A stretch of 64,000 nucleotides of DNA. It comes from Alentia gelatinosa (taxonomy: Eukaryota > Annelida > Polychaeta > Phyllodocida > Polynoidae). The DNA is taken from assembly GCA_950022655.1 (NCBI GenBank), contig OX465581.1, positions 109,475,125 through 109,539,124 on the forward strand, read 5' to 3'. Below are positions 1 through 11,689 of the stretch, piece by piece. How positions within the stretch are numbered: position 1 is the first letter of the stretch; each line of letters begins with the position of its first letter. The notes beneath the pieces are model-generated. The model saw nothing but the letters and a program-made list of their open reading frames with translations, did no database searches and had not been told where the DNA came from. Made by a program: the position numbers and the translations under genes.

Positions 1-540
1 GTACCTATTATCAAGAAGCACTTATAACTATAGGCTCTATACCATATCAAATAGTATATTTCACATTTTCTGTTAAACAGTTTTGATTCAGTTTAAAGTG
101 TTTTATACTATTTATCATAGCGATTAATATGCGATTGGAAATCACATGTTCATACATATCATGTGGATGAAATACAACAGTCCCCCTCCCATTTAAACAT
201 ATTCACCCCTCGCGTGAATACATTTCTGTAATACATGCATCTCATTAGCCATTCATATCCAATCTTGCACGCTCTAGGTCGATGCTGTTGACGTGACCCT
301 CCTAACAGGCCGCAATATGAGTATCTGATTTCCCACGCTCCTTATATCGGGAAATGTTGAGCCAGAGCTATATTTTGTGTGTGAGCATTCCGCGCTGGAT
401 GTCGCCATGACGACACTGGAGCGCAGGTCACTTGGTCCTTCTCACGCCGACCTGCCCGCGCTCTGCCTGCAAATGAACACAAACGAGCATCAGGAGCAGC
501 TCTGACTGCAGCCTCGAGCAATATCTGACCCTCTGTAGGG
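1..540. other. Gene-free AT-rich flank
   Basis: No exon-like reading frame, RNA gene or repeat was recognised in this stretch. It ends where the GC-rich heptamer satellite begins. Confidence 0.5.
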
Positions 541-838
541 CCCCGCCGCCCGCCGCCCGCCGCCCGCCGCCCGCCGCCCGCCGCCCGCCGCCCGCCGCCC
601 GCCGCCCGCCTCCAGCCGCCCGCCGCCCGCCGCCCGCCGCCCGCCGCCCGCCGCCCGCCGCCCGCCGCCCGCCGCCCGCCGCCCGCCGCCCGCCTCCAGC
701 CGCCCGCCGCCCGCCGCCCGCCGCCCGCCGCCCGCCGCCCGCCGCCCGCCGCCCGCCGCCCGCCGCCCGCCGCCCGCCTCCAGCCGCCCGCCGCCCGCCG
801 CCCGCCGCCCGCCGCCCGCCGCCCGCCGCCCGCCGCCG
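541..838. repeat. GCCGCCC heptamer satellite with 84-bp higher-order period
   Basis: About 42 tandem copies of a 7-bp GCCGCCC unit. A variant heptamer containing TCCAG recurs at 611, 695 and 779, exactly 84 bp (12 units) apart, so the array has a higher-order period. The complementary strand reads GGGCGGC repeatedly. That gives consecutive GGG tracts separated by 4 bases and should form G-quadruplexes. The array opens long reading frames in several frames, which are artefacts of the repeat. Confidence 0.95.
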
Positions 839-1060
839 GTAGGGGTCGTGGTAGAGACACGCCCCGCGCCTCCGGGGTTCAAACCCAGTCGGGAGACACT
901 GACCAGCACCCCACACGGTGACTACCTGAACTAACGACTCCGGGCTGGGCGTGATGCGCGCTGCATGGAGGAGATGAGGGGGGGGGGTGTCACTGAAGGT
1001 GCGTCGGGGGGTGGAGCAGGGGGGGGGGGCGCTTGTTAGGGAGGAGGAGTCAATTGGTCC
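839..1060. other. GC-rich flank of the heptamer satellite
   Basis: GC-rich sequence with poly-G tracts near 976-983 and 1018-1029. No coding exon was recognised. A box-B-like stretch (GGGTTCAAACC) near 878 has no accompanying cloverleaf, so no tRNA is called. Confidence 0.4.
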
Positions 1061-2900
1061 CCTGTGAGCAGCACGTTTACTGTAGTGTAGGGTGGCTGGA
1101 GCAGCAGATATGTCCCTATATGCTACTTTTTCTAAGACCCTATCTTTAAAAAGTACCTTCGACATTAGATATGGTATAGAGCCGATAATATAAGTATAGG
1201 GGTCAATGTACAGCATTGTTATTATCCGTGTATCAGTTCAACTGTGTGCTGTATGTTATGTAGTAATTTCTTAGTTTGTACTTCCCGGTGCGGGAGACGT
1301 TTGAAAAAAACCCCATTTTTCTTGTTCTACCCAACTACTATGTGCTGTATGTTAGATATAGTGAAATGCGACGACATTGTAAATAAATCATTTACAAAGA
1401 ATAATGCGGAACTGGACGAAATTAGCCAAAATGTTCATTGTTCGAGTAATCGGGGCTTTTGTTTGGGTAATCGAGATGAAAAGATGCAAAGAAGTTAGGA
1501 AGGTTATTTTACTGCATGATTTATGCTACAGAAGTATCTGGATTCACTTTAGGGGGATACAAATTTGTATGCCACATGATACTGCCACTTTAGCAAAAGT
1601 TTGAAGGGCTCAAATCAAATTGTTTGAGGTTTTATAGCTCCCGTTCTAGACCGTTGTTTACACTTTGAATCACCAAAGCCTTCCGTGGAATTGAATACGC
1701 ATAGGCCCCTACACTACCTTATTTCCTGTCATTGTATGCGACGCAAGTAGCTCTAGCAACTAAATTTTGAATGCGAACAAATACACAAAACTTCCATGCT
1801 AAACCAGAAGAGACATCTAAGGCATAACGGAAATTTTCACGTCTTTGATGTTATCTCACCTACACAACAAGACATTCTAACCTGACATCTTAGGCTCAGC
1901 TCCACTGCCAGAGTTTCTCCCGGTTCACTTAGTTGAGGCTCAGTATTTCCGCCATTTGGAACAATTTATGTACGGAGAAATAAGTCTGTTATCCTTTACA
2001 GAAGTTACATACAAATACAGAGGTCCACATACCACGATGCTAACCAGAATTGACCGAGCATGGCAACGGAGCTGAACCTCGCCTCACGATGGACACAGTT
2101 TGAAGCCACCGAGGCTAAAGAAAGATAAACGACCAGCTTTTCGGTGCACCGAAAACACACAAAAAACCCATGAGCAGCTCTGAGCAGCTCTGGGCATTAC
2201 TTTTGAATGCTGACCCATGCCTCTAGTCCGTAAACACAGAACTGACGTAGAATTACCGTGCTCGTCATACGGAGCCCCCGATGCATCATAATTTGTAGTT
2301 TTGATGAAAAAGGACGATTGGCCTAGACCAGGAGTGACTCAGGAATGCTAGGGGAGCGCGGAGAAGCTCAGACCATTAGCACACTGGCGTCGCCCCCGCC
2401 ATGATTTGCCGAGATTGTACCAAATTACGCATGCTCACTCGGTCCGCTCGTCGGCCTTCTAGCGAGAAGAAAAACAGATACGGTGCACCTTGTATCCTAT
2501 ATCTATGAGCCATTTCCATGTTGATCTAAGCTATACTAACATCTTATATGTGAGAACGAGACCCTAGTTGTTCACATGTAGTTGCCTTATGTCGCTTGGT
2601 CAGAAAAACGTTCATTTGCCTGCCTTATGATAAACTGCGGATCTTCTTTTATCATTCACTTCTGGAAATTTCTAGGAACTACAAGTTTTGGAAGATAAGG
2701 TTTTACAGAAATATTGGTCCTGCACCAAGTAGTGGGAGATTTCTTAAAACACATTTCTATGTATATAATGTGCGTCGACGCCAATTTCATACAATTCCAG
2801 TGACAACACTGTCCAACACTGAGATTATCTTTTCTTATCACGGTATTTCCTGGGTCTTCCTCGGGCGGTCCTCCTAGTAACCTGTGAAGACCTTATACAC
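1061..2900. other. Gene-free stretch
   Basis: Moderately AT-rich sequence with no convincing exon. It contains one perfect 18-bp palindrome at 2138-2155, listed separately. Confidence 0.45.
2138..2155. promoter_or_regulatory. Perfect 18-bp palindrome
   Basis: The sequence TTTTCGGTGCACCGAAAA is fully self-complementary. It could be a dimer-binding site, but no factor is assigned. Confidence 0.4.
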
Positions 2901-2929
2901 ACCTAACAGAGGGACTACTTCTCGGCGCG

Positions 2930-3480
2930 TTGGTATGTGTGCGCCGTGCGCAGGGATATGATAAGCCCGCATGCTGATCACTGAGACAGATCGACACGCC
3001 ACCTGCCGGAGACAGGCGTGGCTGAGGGGGTTTCACTGGTTCCCGGTAGGGGCCCAGGGGCTATACACGACGGCCTGCCGGTAATCAGCGGAGGTCGACG
3101 CAGTTACCGCCGCGCATGAATAATGCGGGCCGTCCTGGGGTTGGCATTAATGCGCGGAGACGGGAGGGAGCGGCGGTGATTTGCCCCAGTCGCTGTAAAC
3201 ATGGCGGGCGGGTGACCCCGACTCGGTCCCGGCCCCGGCCCGCCTGTCACAACCATTGCCGGCCGCATCAAGCTTCGTTAGGGCGGCCCTCAACTTCTCG
3301 GGCCGCCCACTGCCCCATTGCCGCCCGCCGGCACAGCAGGCGTCGGGAACTCCCCACCGGCGCCCATTAGGGGCGTTTAAGTTAAACGCACGCCGAGGTG
3401 TGAGAGGATTCCCGCAAATGCGCCGCGCGAAATGGAAGCCATACGCGTACTCGGGTTAGGCGTGAATTTGTCGAGGTAAG
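2930..3480. promoter_or_regulatory. CpG-rich patch, candidate regulatory island
   Basis: A GC- and CpG-dense block stands out sharply from its AT-rich surroundings, with a YY1-like ATGGCGG core near 3199. Short open frames across it show no recognisable domain and no good splice framing. It may be a promoter or enhancer island. Confidence 0.35.
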
Positions 3481-5500
3481 GGCGGAATGCCGACAGACCA
3501 AGACCGGAAACTCAGTAATAAACCGTTTACGAAGAATTATGAGGAACTCGTGTCTGATTTTTTTTTACTGTGAAACTCGTACGAGTTCACCTCCTATGCC
3601 AAAAGTACGAGCCGTTGTCCATGACCCCTCACCCTCCTACCTCATATTATATTGGAATATGATATAGTACGGTCGAGATCTTTTCTATACAGGATGGAAA
3701 GGGTATGTGCAGTTCAGATATGAGACCTGCAATTGGGAAACAATTGTAAAAATTCAGCTGAAAACATGTTATTACTATTGATAGAAATGTATGTAAGTAA
3801 GTAAAGATATCAATAAATATAAAGTTGTAAATACATACTTACACTACCTAATCTTCTGCTTTTATAATCTCGGGAAACAAGGAAATGTATAAGTCTATCA
3901 AACGGATGGCTGTTGGAGCGTTGTATCGTGCGGATAGATGGTTGAAGGTTTGGAGGGGAGTAGATGTGATGTAAACAGACGAGTTTGGCGGATTTGTTTA
4001 TTCGTAGTGTTTCGCCCATATACCACAAATCAATGCCAGTGACTGGCACGAAAAGGTCAGAGGTTTTGGTCTCGCAAGTTACATGTCAAGTGCAGGACGG
4101 GTACATTGTTGACATAAGGTAAGTCGTTTTATATCAGTGAACTTTCTATTTTAAATCCTCAACATGGACTTCAAAATGAACATTTTGAATTGAAAACTGT
4201 GCGGTATTTAATATGAGATGTAGAGGATATGAAATAGCAGCCTCACCTCCCTGGATATGCAGATGAGGTTGCGGTATCCTCCGCTGGCCTGTTTCCCTGA
4301 TCTCTCTATTCGTGGTAGCAACGCGATGGGCAAAGATAGGCCTCGTTCATCAACATAGCAGCCTCATCTCAGCTTTACCTTATATTGGGTAAAAATAAAA
4401 GACAGGGGATGGGATAGTTGCTGGCTCCTCCTCAAGCTATATTCCCCTATTCCCTGATAACAAGATGTGTATTTGTAGTAATATGACAACTTTGAACTTT
4501 CATGTAATGCACCCCGGGTAGTCATTTCAAAACTGCACCAATAGTCAGTGCCTTTTTCAAGTCATTGACTTCTGTTCCCGAAACCATGGCTAGTCTCATT
4601 CACCCGAACAAGCAAATGATCGTCTGTGTGACTCCAGAATGCTTCTCCCTTATCTTACACTTTAGTATTATCCCCGTGAGTCAGTTGTGTAAGCCCCAAA
4701 CTGATTTAAACCATATCCATTGTCAGCGAAATTTGTCGCCTAATCATCAGGAAATGTAAGCAATTCAGTGAGACAAGTTATAAGTAAACATGAAGTAGGT
4801 AGCTGGGACGAGAGCAACCGTAATTAGATACTTTCTAAAACACTCTTCGATCTTTTGTTCCCTACCTGCCTTTTGATTTTACTTCCATACATACCGATAT
4901 ATTATTTACAGGGGTTCGTTCCTAGATTCAAAGTGGCTCCTTGAGATTTTAAGAATAATGGAAATTCGTCACAAAAACCAAATCAAAGGGTATCCAACTA
5001 CATCTGCTAACTGTTACCATTTAATATTCTGCTCCTGTCAATACTGACTAGAGTGGGTTATTCAGAATAAGCGATAGAAATTCTCTTGATTAGGCAAAGA
5101 AGCCCCTCTTCCACTTCCCTCTCCACAGCTTGCTTACGAAGAGCAGTTCACAGGGAATTTTCGGTTTTCAGGTATTTTCCGCAACTTAACACATGTCCAT
5201 GAATCCTCTGGAATGGGAGCAAGGATGGTATAGCATCTGAACTAATGTAGGAGGCCAGCAGCCAGTAGCCAGGCCCCGGTACCTGGCATCAAGTGGTGGT
5301 CACCCTGCAGCACTCGGGAAAAGCCCGCGTGGGTCCCCAGGGCCTTGCAGAGTCAGGGGAATTTCCCTGAAAATGCGGTGCCTCTATGGTACACTGCCAG
5401 AGGGTAGTCTATGTCAGCTTAAATGATATATATAGTGCTATTTAGTAATATTTGACTTCTGTTTCAAACCTATGTCTTATTAAAGGTAATGACGGTAGAT
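3481..5500. other. Gene-free stretch
   Basis: Nothing supportable was seen: short random reading frames only, with no repeat family shared with the rest of the window. Confidence 0.4.
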
Positions 5501-5518
5501 AAATGAGCTGTAGACAAT

Positions 5519-5773
5519 TCAATTTCTTTTCTTAATAGTCACTTGCATCGGAGCCTCAGTGGAGGCGGAGAAGTCATGCGTGACGGGGTAGGTGCCCGGG
5601 TTGCAGGGCACTTTCCGTATACTACTCACACCCGCGGGGGTGGACACCGACAGGCGGCGGGGCTGGCCCTGGTCGTTCCATAGCAACATAAGGACGTCGT
5701 ACGGCAAAAGGGACACATTTGACAGCCCCTCTATTCCCCTTTCAGATTTGACTCTAGGTGGGAAATATCTCAT
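5519..5773 (-). CDS. Possible coding exon of an unidentified gene
   Basis: An 84-codon open frame ends in TGA. The core (5530-5735) has strong G/C bias at third codon positions, unlike the surrounding AT-rich DNA and like the confirmed exons further right. The product includes PYDVLMLLWNDQGQP and CNPGTYPVTHDF, which I cannot assign to a family with confidence; the second motif faintly recalls the C-terminal part of lipid-binding ML domains. An in-frame ATG lies at 5773, but this may be a terminal exon whose acceptor is not obvious. No partner exons were found nearby. Confidence 0.33.
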   Translation of the reverse strand: MRYFPPRVKSERGIEGLSNVSLLPYDVLMLLWNDQGQPRRLSVSTPAGVSSIRKVPCNPGTYPVTHDFSASTEAPMQVTIKKRN

Positions 5774-5916
5774 GCAGCAGAGACATTTGAAAAAATACTC
5801 TTAACAGATTACTAGACATGGACATGTATTGGTAAAGGATAACTCTCATAGTTCTCTTGTATAAATGGCATTGACTCAAATAATCTACACGAATTAGCGT
5901 ATGTGGGAATCATTGT

Positions 5917-6166
5917 TATACATACATACATACATACATACATACATACATACATACATACATACATACATACATACATACATACATACATACATACATA
6001 CATACATACATACATACATACATACATACATACATACATACATACATACATACATACATACATACATACATACATACATACATACATACATACATACATA
6101 CATACATACATACATACATACATACATACATACATACATACATACATACATACATACATACATACA
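5917..6166. repeat. Pure (CATA)n microsatellite
   Basis: About 62 uninterrupted tetranucleotide units over 250 bp. All six frames across it are open or near-open and encode only repeat peptides, so none is a gene. Confidence 0.98.
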
Positions 6167-6189
6167 AGTATATCTTTGTAGATATTCCA

Positions 6190-8980
6190 TTTAGGATTTT
6201 GTCACATTTGTTTCTTGATATCTACGGGTATTTATATACTCTTTATGTCTACTCAGCTATAGTGTAGATGCAGAAGTGGGCTACGTCTCGTACTCTCGAT
6301 CATGTCATCATAACGAGCTGACTTTACCACGCTGAATAAATCAGTAATTATCGAGTCACAAACAAAAGATATTGGTCCAGTGGGAAATCATATGTGAAGT
6401 AGTTGATGTTAAGCAAGAGACCATGCCACCAGTAGTGCCACCATATACTTCTTCCTACCTCTAAATAGCACATTTATTATTATGATGAGGATTAGATGTA
6501 TATCGTGAAAAAGAACTCACCTAAATGAATATCACATTTTTTATCATAGCAAAGCCATGACCGAAAAACTTGACAAGATATCCAACTTTTCTCTTGACTT
6601 TGAGCTTCCACAGATATGCGCTTTTTGAATCCCAAGACATGAAAGATTATAAAATATTCATTTCTGAATAGACATAAAACCTAGACTAGTATCTTAATAT
6701 GACTAAAGGGAAACTTCCAATGTTTTTATACCAGGAAAACCAATTACCTCTTTTCAATAAATGTGTTTCTTCTGCCCACAAACAATAGACTATTTCAATC
6801 GTACCAGGCGTTGATAATTGAGAGACTCTACTGTATCATAGTTCATCATAATAGTTGCATTTTATAGAAGCAGACATTCAACTTTTACACTGCGGGGAGT
6901 TCTTGCGTTGCACTGCGGGTAGAGGGCGTGACCTCTTTACACCCAGTTTTGAGCAGACGACATTTCTGACTCTGAGTGAGTCTGTCGCTGCGGTTCCCTG
7001 AATGGCGGGAGGGTGCCATTCTTTGCGCAGACACACTTCCCCTCCGTTCCCCACCCTCTGGGATGATATTCGATATATAGCTGAAACATAAAACATCGTT
7101 TCAAAGAACCTCGAGTGACTCTGAGTACTATTTGAATCTATAGGATTGATAATACCATGCAGCCTACGATGCTATTTTTAAAGATTAGAGACAGTCACTG
7201 GAAGTATTATGTAAATTGGATTTGAAACTACTATAAGATTTTTTAGTCGGAATATTGTTATGGGTATGTTATGAAAACACATTCAAACCTCAAAAACAAT
7301 GTCGCCAAATCTAGAATATCATATAGGCGAATGTGCAAGAAAACAAGATCTAAGTATTAATTCGATAGGACAGCAGAAATAGTTTCACTCAATTTGCTAG
7401 GATCATAAGGTTATGGTAAGAAACCTTAGAGAAACGCCTATTTTAGACGACCTACAATACTATGATGGATAAAAGCGTATCTGTCGACATAACAAAAACA
7501 GAAACTGGATAAGGTGAGGGGAATCATACACTAGATAGATTTGAAAAAAAGAAACAATGTTCAATGAAAAAAAAATAAATGTCCAATTTGGTTTTCAAAA
7601 AGTTTTACCTTTTCTTTCCTGTCCTATAGTGGAGGGCGTTGATTTACTGGAAAAGGACAAGATTACAGCAGTCACTTAAACTATGCGGACATCTTGCGAT
7701 ATATGAATGTTCAATTCTCACATTGTCACCATGACGTTCTGAATCATCGGGATTTGCACCCGAGATGGCGGCCACCCAGATGATAGTTTCTGCAGCGGCC
7801 CGTGGGGGCGTTGTGGTGGCTGTCTGGTAGGAGTTAGAGGAATCTGTCTCCGATAAGCCACCAGAGGCCGCTGCATGCTGAGAACGCTGATATTTCAGAA
7901 TCGGTCACGTGACGTGAAACGTGATAAATCACCGCGTCTGTCAATTACGTTGTGCAACATCTCTTGTTCCTGCGGGCGCGTTGATTCTTTCCATAATTTG
8001 TGGCGACGCTCTTTTCTCCAAAGCTGCCAGTGTGTATTAGAGACTGAAGGTGGTGAGCAGGTTCCTGGGGATGTGAGCAGCTCAAAAACACCCTCTCTCT
8101 CACGACCCGAGCAGGACGGGTCCACAGGACGCAGCGCAGGAGGGTAATAATCAAATCAGTTTGATTGATATCAAATTCTGGCACGGTGCTGGCAAACGCA
8201 GAAATGATGTTCAAGGGAAGGGCACCCCCCGCTGACAGAAGACCCAGAATACATAGATGCCTGCGAAACCTGTCGAGCCTTGAAATTTGAGATAAAAAAA
8301 TGTAAAAATACGACCAGGTCAAGTGAAGAAGACAGAAATGGTTCTTGGTCTAATTCCGCCATATTGTCTTTCTAACACCCTTATACAGTCATAGGAAGAA
8401 CTTCAAAGAGCAGGACGTTTGAACTTTGGAAGAAGAATGCGATATACGAATCGTATATCACTCCGAGCGGTGCAGGGGGCGTTTATTGTAAACACATTCT
8501 ACGCTCGATTGCGTAAATGACAGCGATTAGGACCAAACCAAACGTGGCTTGAATTATACGGCTGTGGTTTTACAGGGAAAGTGAAGAGAATCACTTAATA
8601 ACCCATGATGCTCGAGTCAGGCAACGCCTGTGTAGTGGTACTTGTCTAATAGTGTCATAAAAATATGAATACGTCCAGTTGAGCTTAAATCAAATTCGGG
8701 ATGAATCTTTGCTTCTAAAATGTTTCTGCACTCTGTGTTAAAGCATTGGAAAAATATCCAATGCCTTCTTTGCTTTCTTGGATAACATCCAACAAGAATT
8801 TTGAGTCAAGGTAGTGAACAGTGTCAACTCAATTATCTTGATTTCCTTTTATTAAGACTTACAATTAAAAAGAAATAAACACACTAACTTCGCGGATGTT
8901 TTAGAGCTAAAGTTAATGAAAATAGTATGTAAAATAATACAAATAGAGAAGATAGTGAAACTCAACCCATTAGTCACTTA
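6190..8980. other. Gene-free stretch with one GC-richer patch
   Basis: No exon was recognised. A GC-richer patch spans roughly 7740-8150 and contains a YY1-like AGATGGCGGC at 7763-7772. A perfect 19-bp palindrome (GATATACGA, one base, TCGTATATC) lies at 8441-8459. Confidence 0.4.
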
Positions 8981-8987
8981 CATTTTG

Positions 8988-9401
8988 AATACATAGACAA
9001 TAATCGATGGTTTTGTGGACAGGCGGCCGTAAACCACGAGAGGTTGACGCATGGTAATACACAAGCGCTAGCGAGTGTATTACGAGGTCAACCGCGAGTG
9101 GTTTACAGAGCTGCATGTCCACAAAATTATCGTTTGTTGCATTTATTATCCATCTTTTCGAATAAATTAAACCCAGTAATTGGCATTTCAATGGGTATAA
9201 CAATAAGAACTACTTCTTTGCTCTATAGCAAAAGGGACTATTTTCCCGTATACCATGGTTTTGAGGCCGTATACCACAGGTTAGAATCTGTGTACCACAG
9301 TATACCACCTGGTATCTGACAGGTTTTATATAATGGGTCGTTGTTTACTGAGTCCCCATACATTTTCAATGGGGGCTTTGTATACGATGGATAATAAAGT
9401 T
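8988..9401 (+). mobile_element. Hairpin MITE, subfamily A, copy 1
   Basis: A 414-bp element about 90 percent identical by eye to 37296-37701. It has a long hairpin (9005-9132) whose arms pair over about 55 bp around the core GTTGACGC...GTAATAC / GTATTAC...GTCAAC. The hairpin is followed by a TTTATTATCCA box, three short GTATACCAC-type repeats (about 9246-9306) and a terminal CGATGGATAATAAA. There is no coding capacity, so it must be non-autonomous. The transposase class is unknown. Confidence 0.8.
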
Positions 9402-9535
9402 GGTGAAACAATATTACAGAGTCAGGGGGACGTTGAATAAATTGTACCAGTGAAAGGACAGAGTATAAGGAGACCTCAGAGGAGGGTTATTGTTTAATGA
9501 TATCTAAGCTCGTTCAGCTAATACTGTTTTACCTG

Positions 9536-9604
9536 ACCAAAGGTCATCCATAAGTGTTGAATATAGTTGACACACATGGTCCCTGGGTCTTAGTGGCATA
9601 CATA
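9536..9604 (+). repeat. Short repeat shared with 21060-21125
   Basis: A 65-bp segment starting AAAGGTCATCCATAAGTGTT and ending in a TGGCATAC-like motif is repeated inside the foldback element at 20955-21175. It is probably a fragment of the same element family. Confidence 0.55.
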
Positions 9605-9607
9605 CAT

Positions 9608-9749
9608 AATATTACCATGATTTCGATCTGAGTGGCCGTATTCTCCGCGTAGTTGACGCGTAGTAATACTCCGAACGATAGCGAGGAGTATTGCGTAGCG
9701 TCAACTACAAGGAGAATACGGCCACACAGATAGAAATTATGGTAATGTT
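9608..9749 (+). mobile_element. Hairpin MITE, subfamily B, copy 1
   Basis: A 142-bp imperfect palindrome. The arms contain GTGGCCGTATTCTCC and its complement and enclose the same core as the 9.0-kb element (GTTGACGCGTAGTAATAC). The arm sequence is unrelated to subfamily A. A TGTTGTATTTATTA tail follows, as in subfamily A. Confidence 0.75.
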
Positions 9750-10019
9750 GTATTTATTACTCACTTATTTTTAGATTTAAGCAATAAATATGATCGTTTG
9801 GAAACTTTTCAACGTAATTAAGAAGTTATGTTTGGGACTACTTTCATCTCAAAAATCCGTATCCTCCTCAGTAGCGATCTATAATCTCCATAGGCTTAGT
9901 ATGGAGACTCCGTATCAGGTGGGTAATAAGATAAGGGTCTTCATGTAAATTATTCAACGAGCCTCAGATTCCACAAATTGAGTAACGACAGTTTAATGAT
10001 ATGCCTTGCAAAGCTTTCC

Positions 10020-10023
10020 CTTT

Positions 10024-10053
<30 letters not shown>
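10020..10053 (+). repeat. Poly-T / poly-G tract
   Basis: A run of T followed by about 20 G. It sits where the left arm of the adjacent hairpin element should be. Confidence 0.85.
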
Positions 10054-10054
<1 letters not shown>

Positions 10055-10205
10055 ATAAATAAACAAGCGCGTAAATATATTATAAATAAGCCCGCGTTGT
10101 TGATGAGTAGTAATATCCGAGCGAATGAGAATTGTGTAGTGTCAACTATAGGAAAATACGACCATGCAGACCAAAATCATGATAATGTTGTATTTATTAT
10201 CGAGC
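10054..10205 (+). mobile_element. Hairpin MITE, subfamily B, degenerate copy 2
   Basis: The right arm and tail (10138-10200) match the right arm of the 9.6-kb element (GTCAACTA..., GATAATGTTGTATTTATTA). The core is recognisable as GTTGATGAGTAGTAAT. The left arm is eroded or replaced next to the poly-G tract. Confidence 0.6.
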
Positions 10206-10540
10206 AGTTCCAAATATAAGTAACTAAAGGTGTTACAAAATCGCCGCCGATATTCCCATGCACTCCTTTGCACACTAGGGCCCTTTTCCCGTATTTTACC
10301 GTGTAGGATACGGCTTTTCGTATCCTGCTAAGCAGCAATCTGTAGGTTCCATATCTTTAGTATAGAGACTATATGTTAGGTGATAATGAAGCAGTTTATT
10401 TCGTATTTACTTACATCAAGATTCCTAGCACGTAAATGATGTTACATACACGTACATTTAATCCAGTTCTCCAGTGGGACGTGAGAAAAATCTACAAAAA
10501 CAGTTATATTTAGTATTTAGTAACAGACATAGTATTTCCT

Positions 10541-10880
10541 CGTCCTCGGTTGGTTGGTTGGTTAGTTTGATTTGACATCCAGTTAACCATAACAGGTTCT
10601 TACCAGACTTTCTCAAGGTTCTTTTACACCACAAGGGTGGGGATTGAATCTATGTAATGAATTTAGATAGAAATCTTACCCCTACACATTTACCGAGGTG
10701 GGCGTTCTTTTACTTTCCACACCACATAGACATGGTATGAGAATGATTGGCCTTTGATATAGCTGTAAATCTGCTACTGCTGGGGATGATGGAGAAGAGT
10801 GGCTACAGTGGGACGCAAACCCACAATCTTGGGATTACAAGTCCAGTGCCTTAACCACTGAGCTAACCCCCCCCCCCCCT
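10541..10880 (-). mobile_element. tRNA-derived SINE (Thr-like head)
   Basis: Read on the minus strand, 10868 to 10801 has a box A (TTAGCTCAGTGG, 10855-10866), an anticodon loop CTTGTAA (TGT, threonine-like), a T arm with box B (GGTTTGCGTCC, about 10811-10821) and an acceptor 3' strand. The 5' acceptor strand is replaced by a G/C homopolymer and the anticodon stem is mismatched, so this is not a working tRNA. A body of about 260 bp follows and ends in TTGG repeats at 10548-10562. Confidence 0.6.
10861..10880. repeat. Poly-C tract at SINE head
   Basis: About 13 C directly abut the box A end of the SINE, where a 5' acceptor stem would be expected. Confidence 0.85.
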
Positions 10881-11689
10881 CATCATTGGTGTCCTGAAAC
10901 TCGACACTATCAGCTAATTGAGCCAAGAGGAAATATCACTCCAACGAGAGGCCCATAATCCAACATCCCTCGTCCCGTTAGAAGCTTACCTAAAACATTG
11001 ATTGAGCTGTTATAACAGAAAATGTATTTGAATTTAGGTATGAGTTTATATTCAATATCGGCTGTCTAAGAGGTGCCTCGGTATGCCTCCTCCTGGTTGG
11101 TTCCTCTAAGTTGATTGCTTTTTGCTCTGAGAACCTGCAGAGTTTACCGTTGGACACATGTTCATAAAACACCAGGCGATATCCCAGAATTTAGTGTATG
11201 GAAATAATTCATTCTACTTATTCACCACGGTACACGTAAAGTTATTTGTAGAAAGTTTCTATAAAAACAAAGGTTATCTTCGTAACGCATTTATTCGATT
11301 TTATACATAGATACCCCGGATGAATATCAACTGCATAAAAACAAAAGGTAATCATGTAAAACCAACTTGAAGGGATCAGTTAGGACGCTTACCTATAGAC
11401 ATTCCTCGTCTTAATTTTCTATCGCATGTTATTAGTTCTTATATAGATGTATATCTTTTTGAAATAAAGGAAAATGTTGACTTGATAACGTATGCCAATG
11501 GCTTTTAAGATATTTCTGCTCTCTCATTCCTACAGATTGTTATATTTGAAACAGAAACCATTTTGTAAATGTTCTGATCGATCAAAGCAGGCTATGACAT
11601 ATTGATAACATGAATATGATCACCAAAGTGCCTCCCTTATTTGTGCAGCAGATCAGGATATCTATTCCCTGCTACCTGGGACTGACGTG

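Noticed and set aside
428..1216. Long open frames reading AAGGGRR-type repeats
   Set aside because: They are created by the GCCGCCC heptamer array, which is open in several frames on the minus strand. No non-repeat domain is present.
5812..6194. Open frames of HTYI / MYVC repeats
   Set aside because: Translation of the CATA microsatellite in all frames.
9051..9083. TATTAC in the hairpin core as the nicking nonanucleotide of rolling-circle replicons
   Set aside because: It lies in the stem, not the loop apex, and the full NANTATTAC pattern occurs in only some copies. No Rep-like gene is present.
10799..10868. Functional tRNA-Thr(TGT)
   Set aside because: No pairing 5' acceptor strand and a mismatched anticodon stem. 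A SINE head explains it better.
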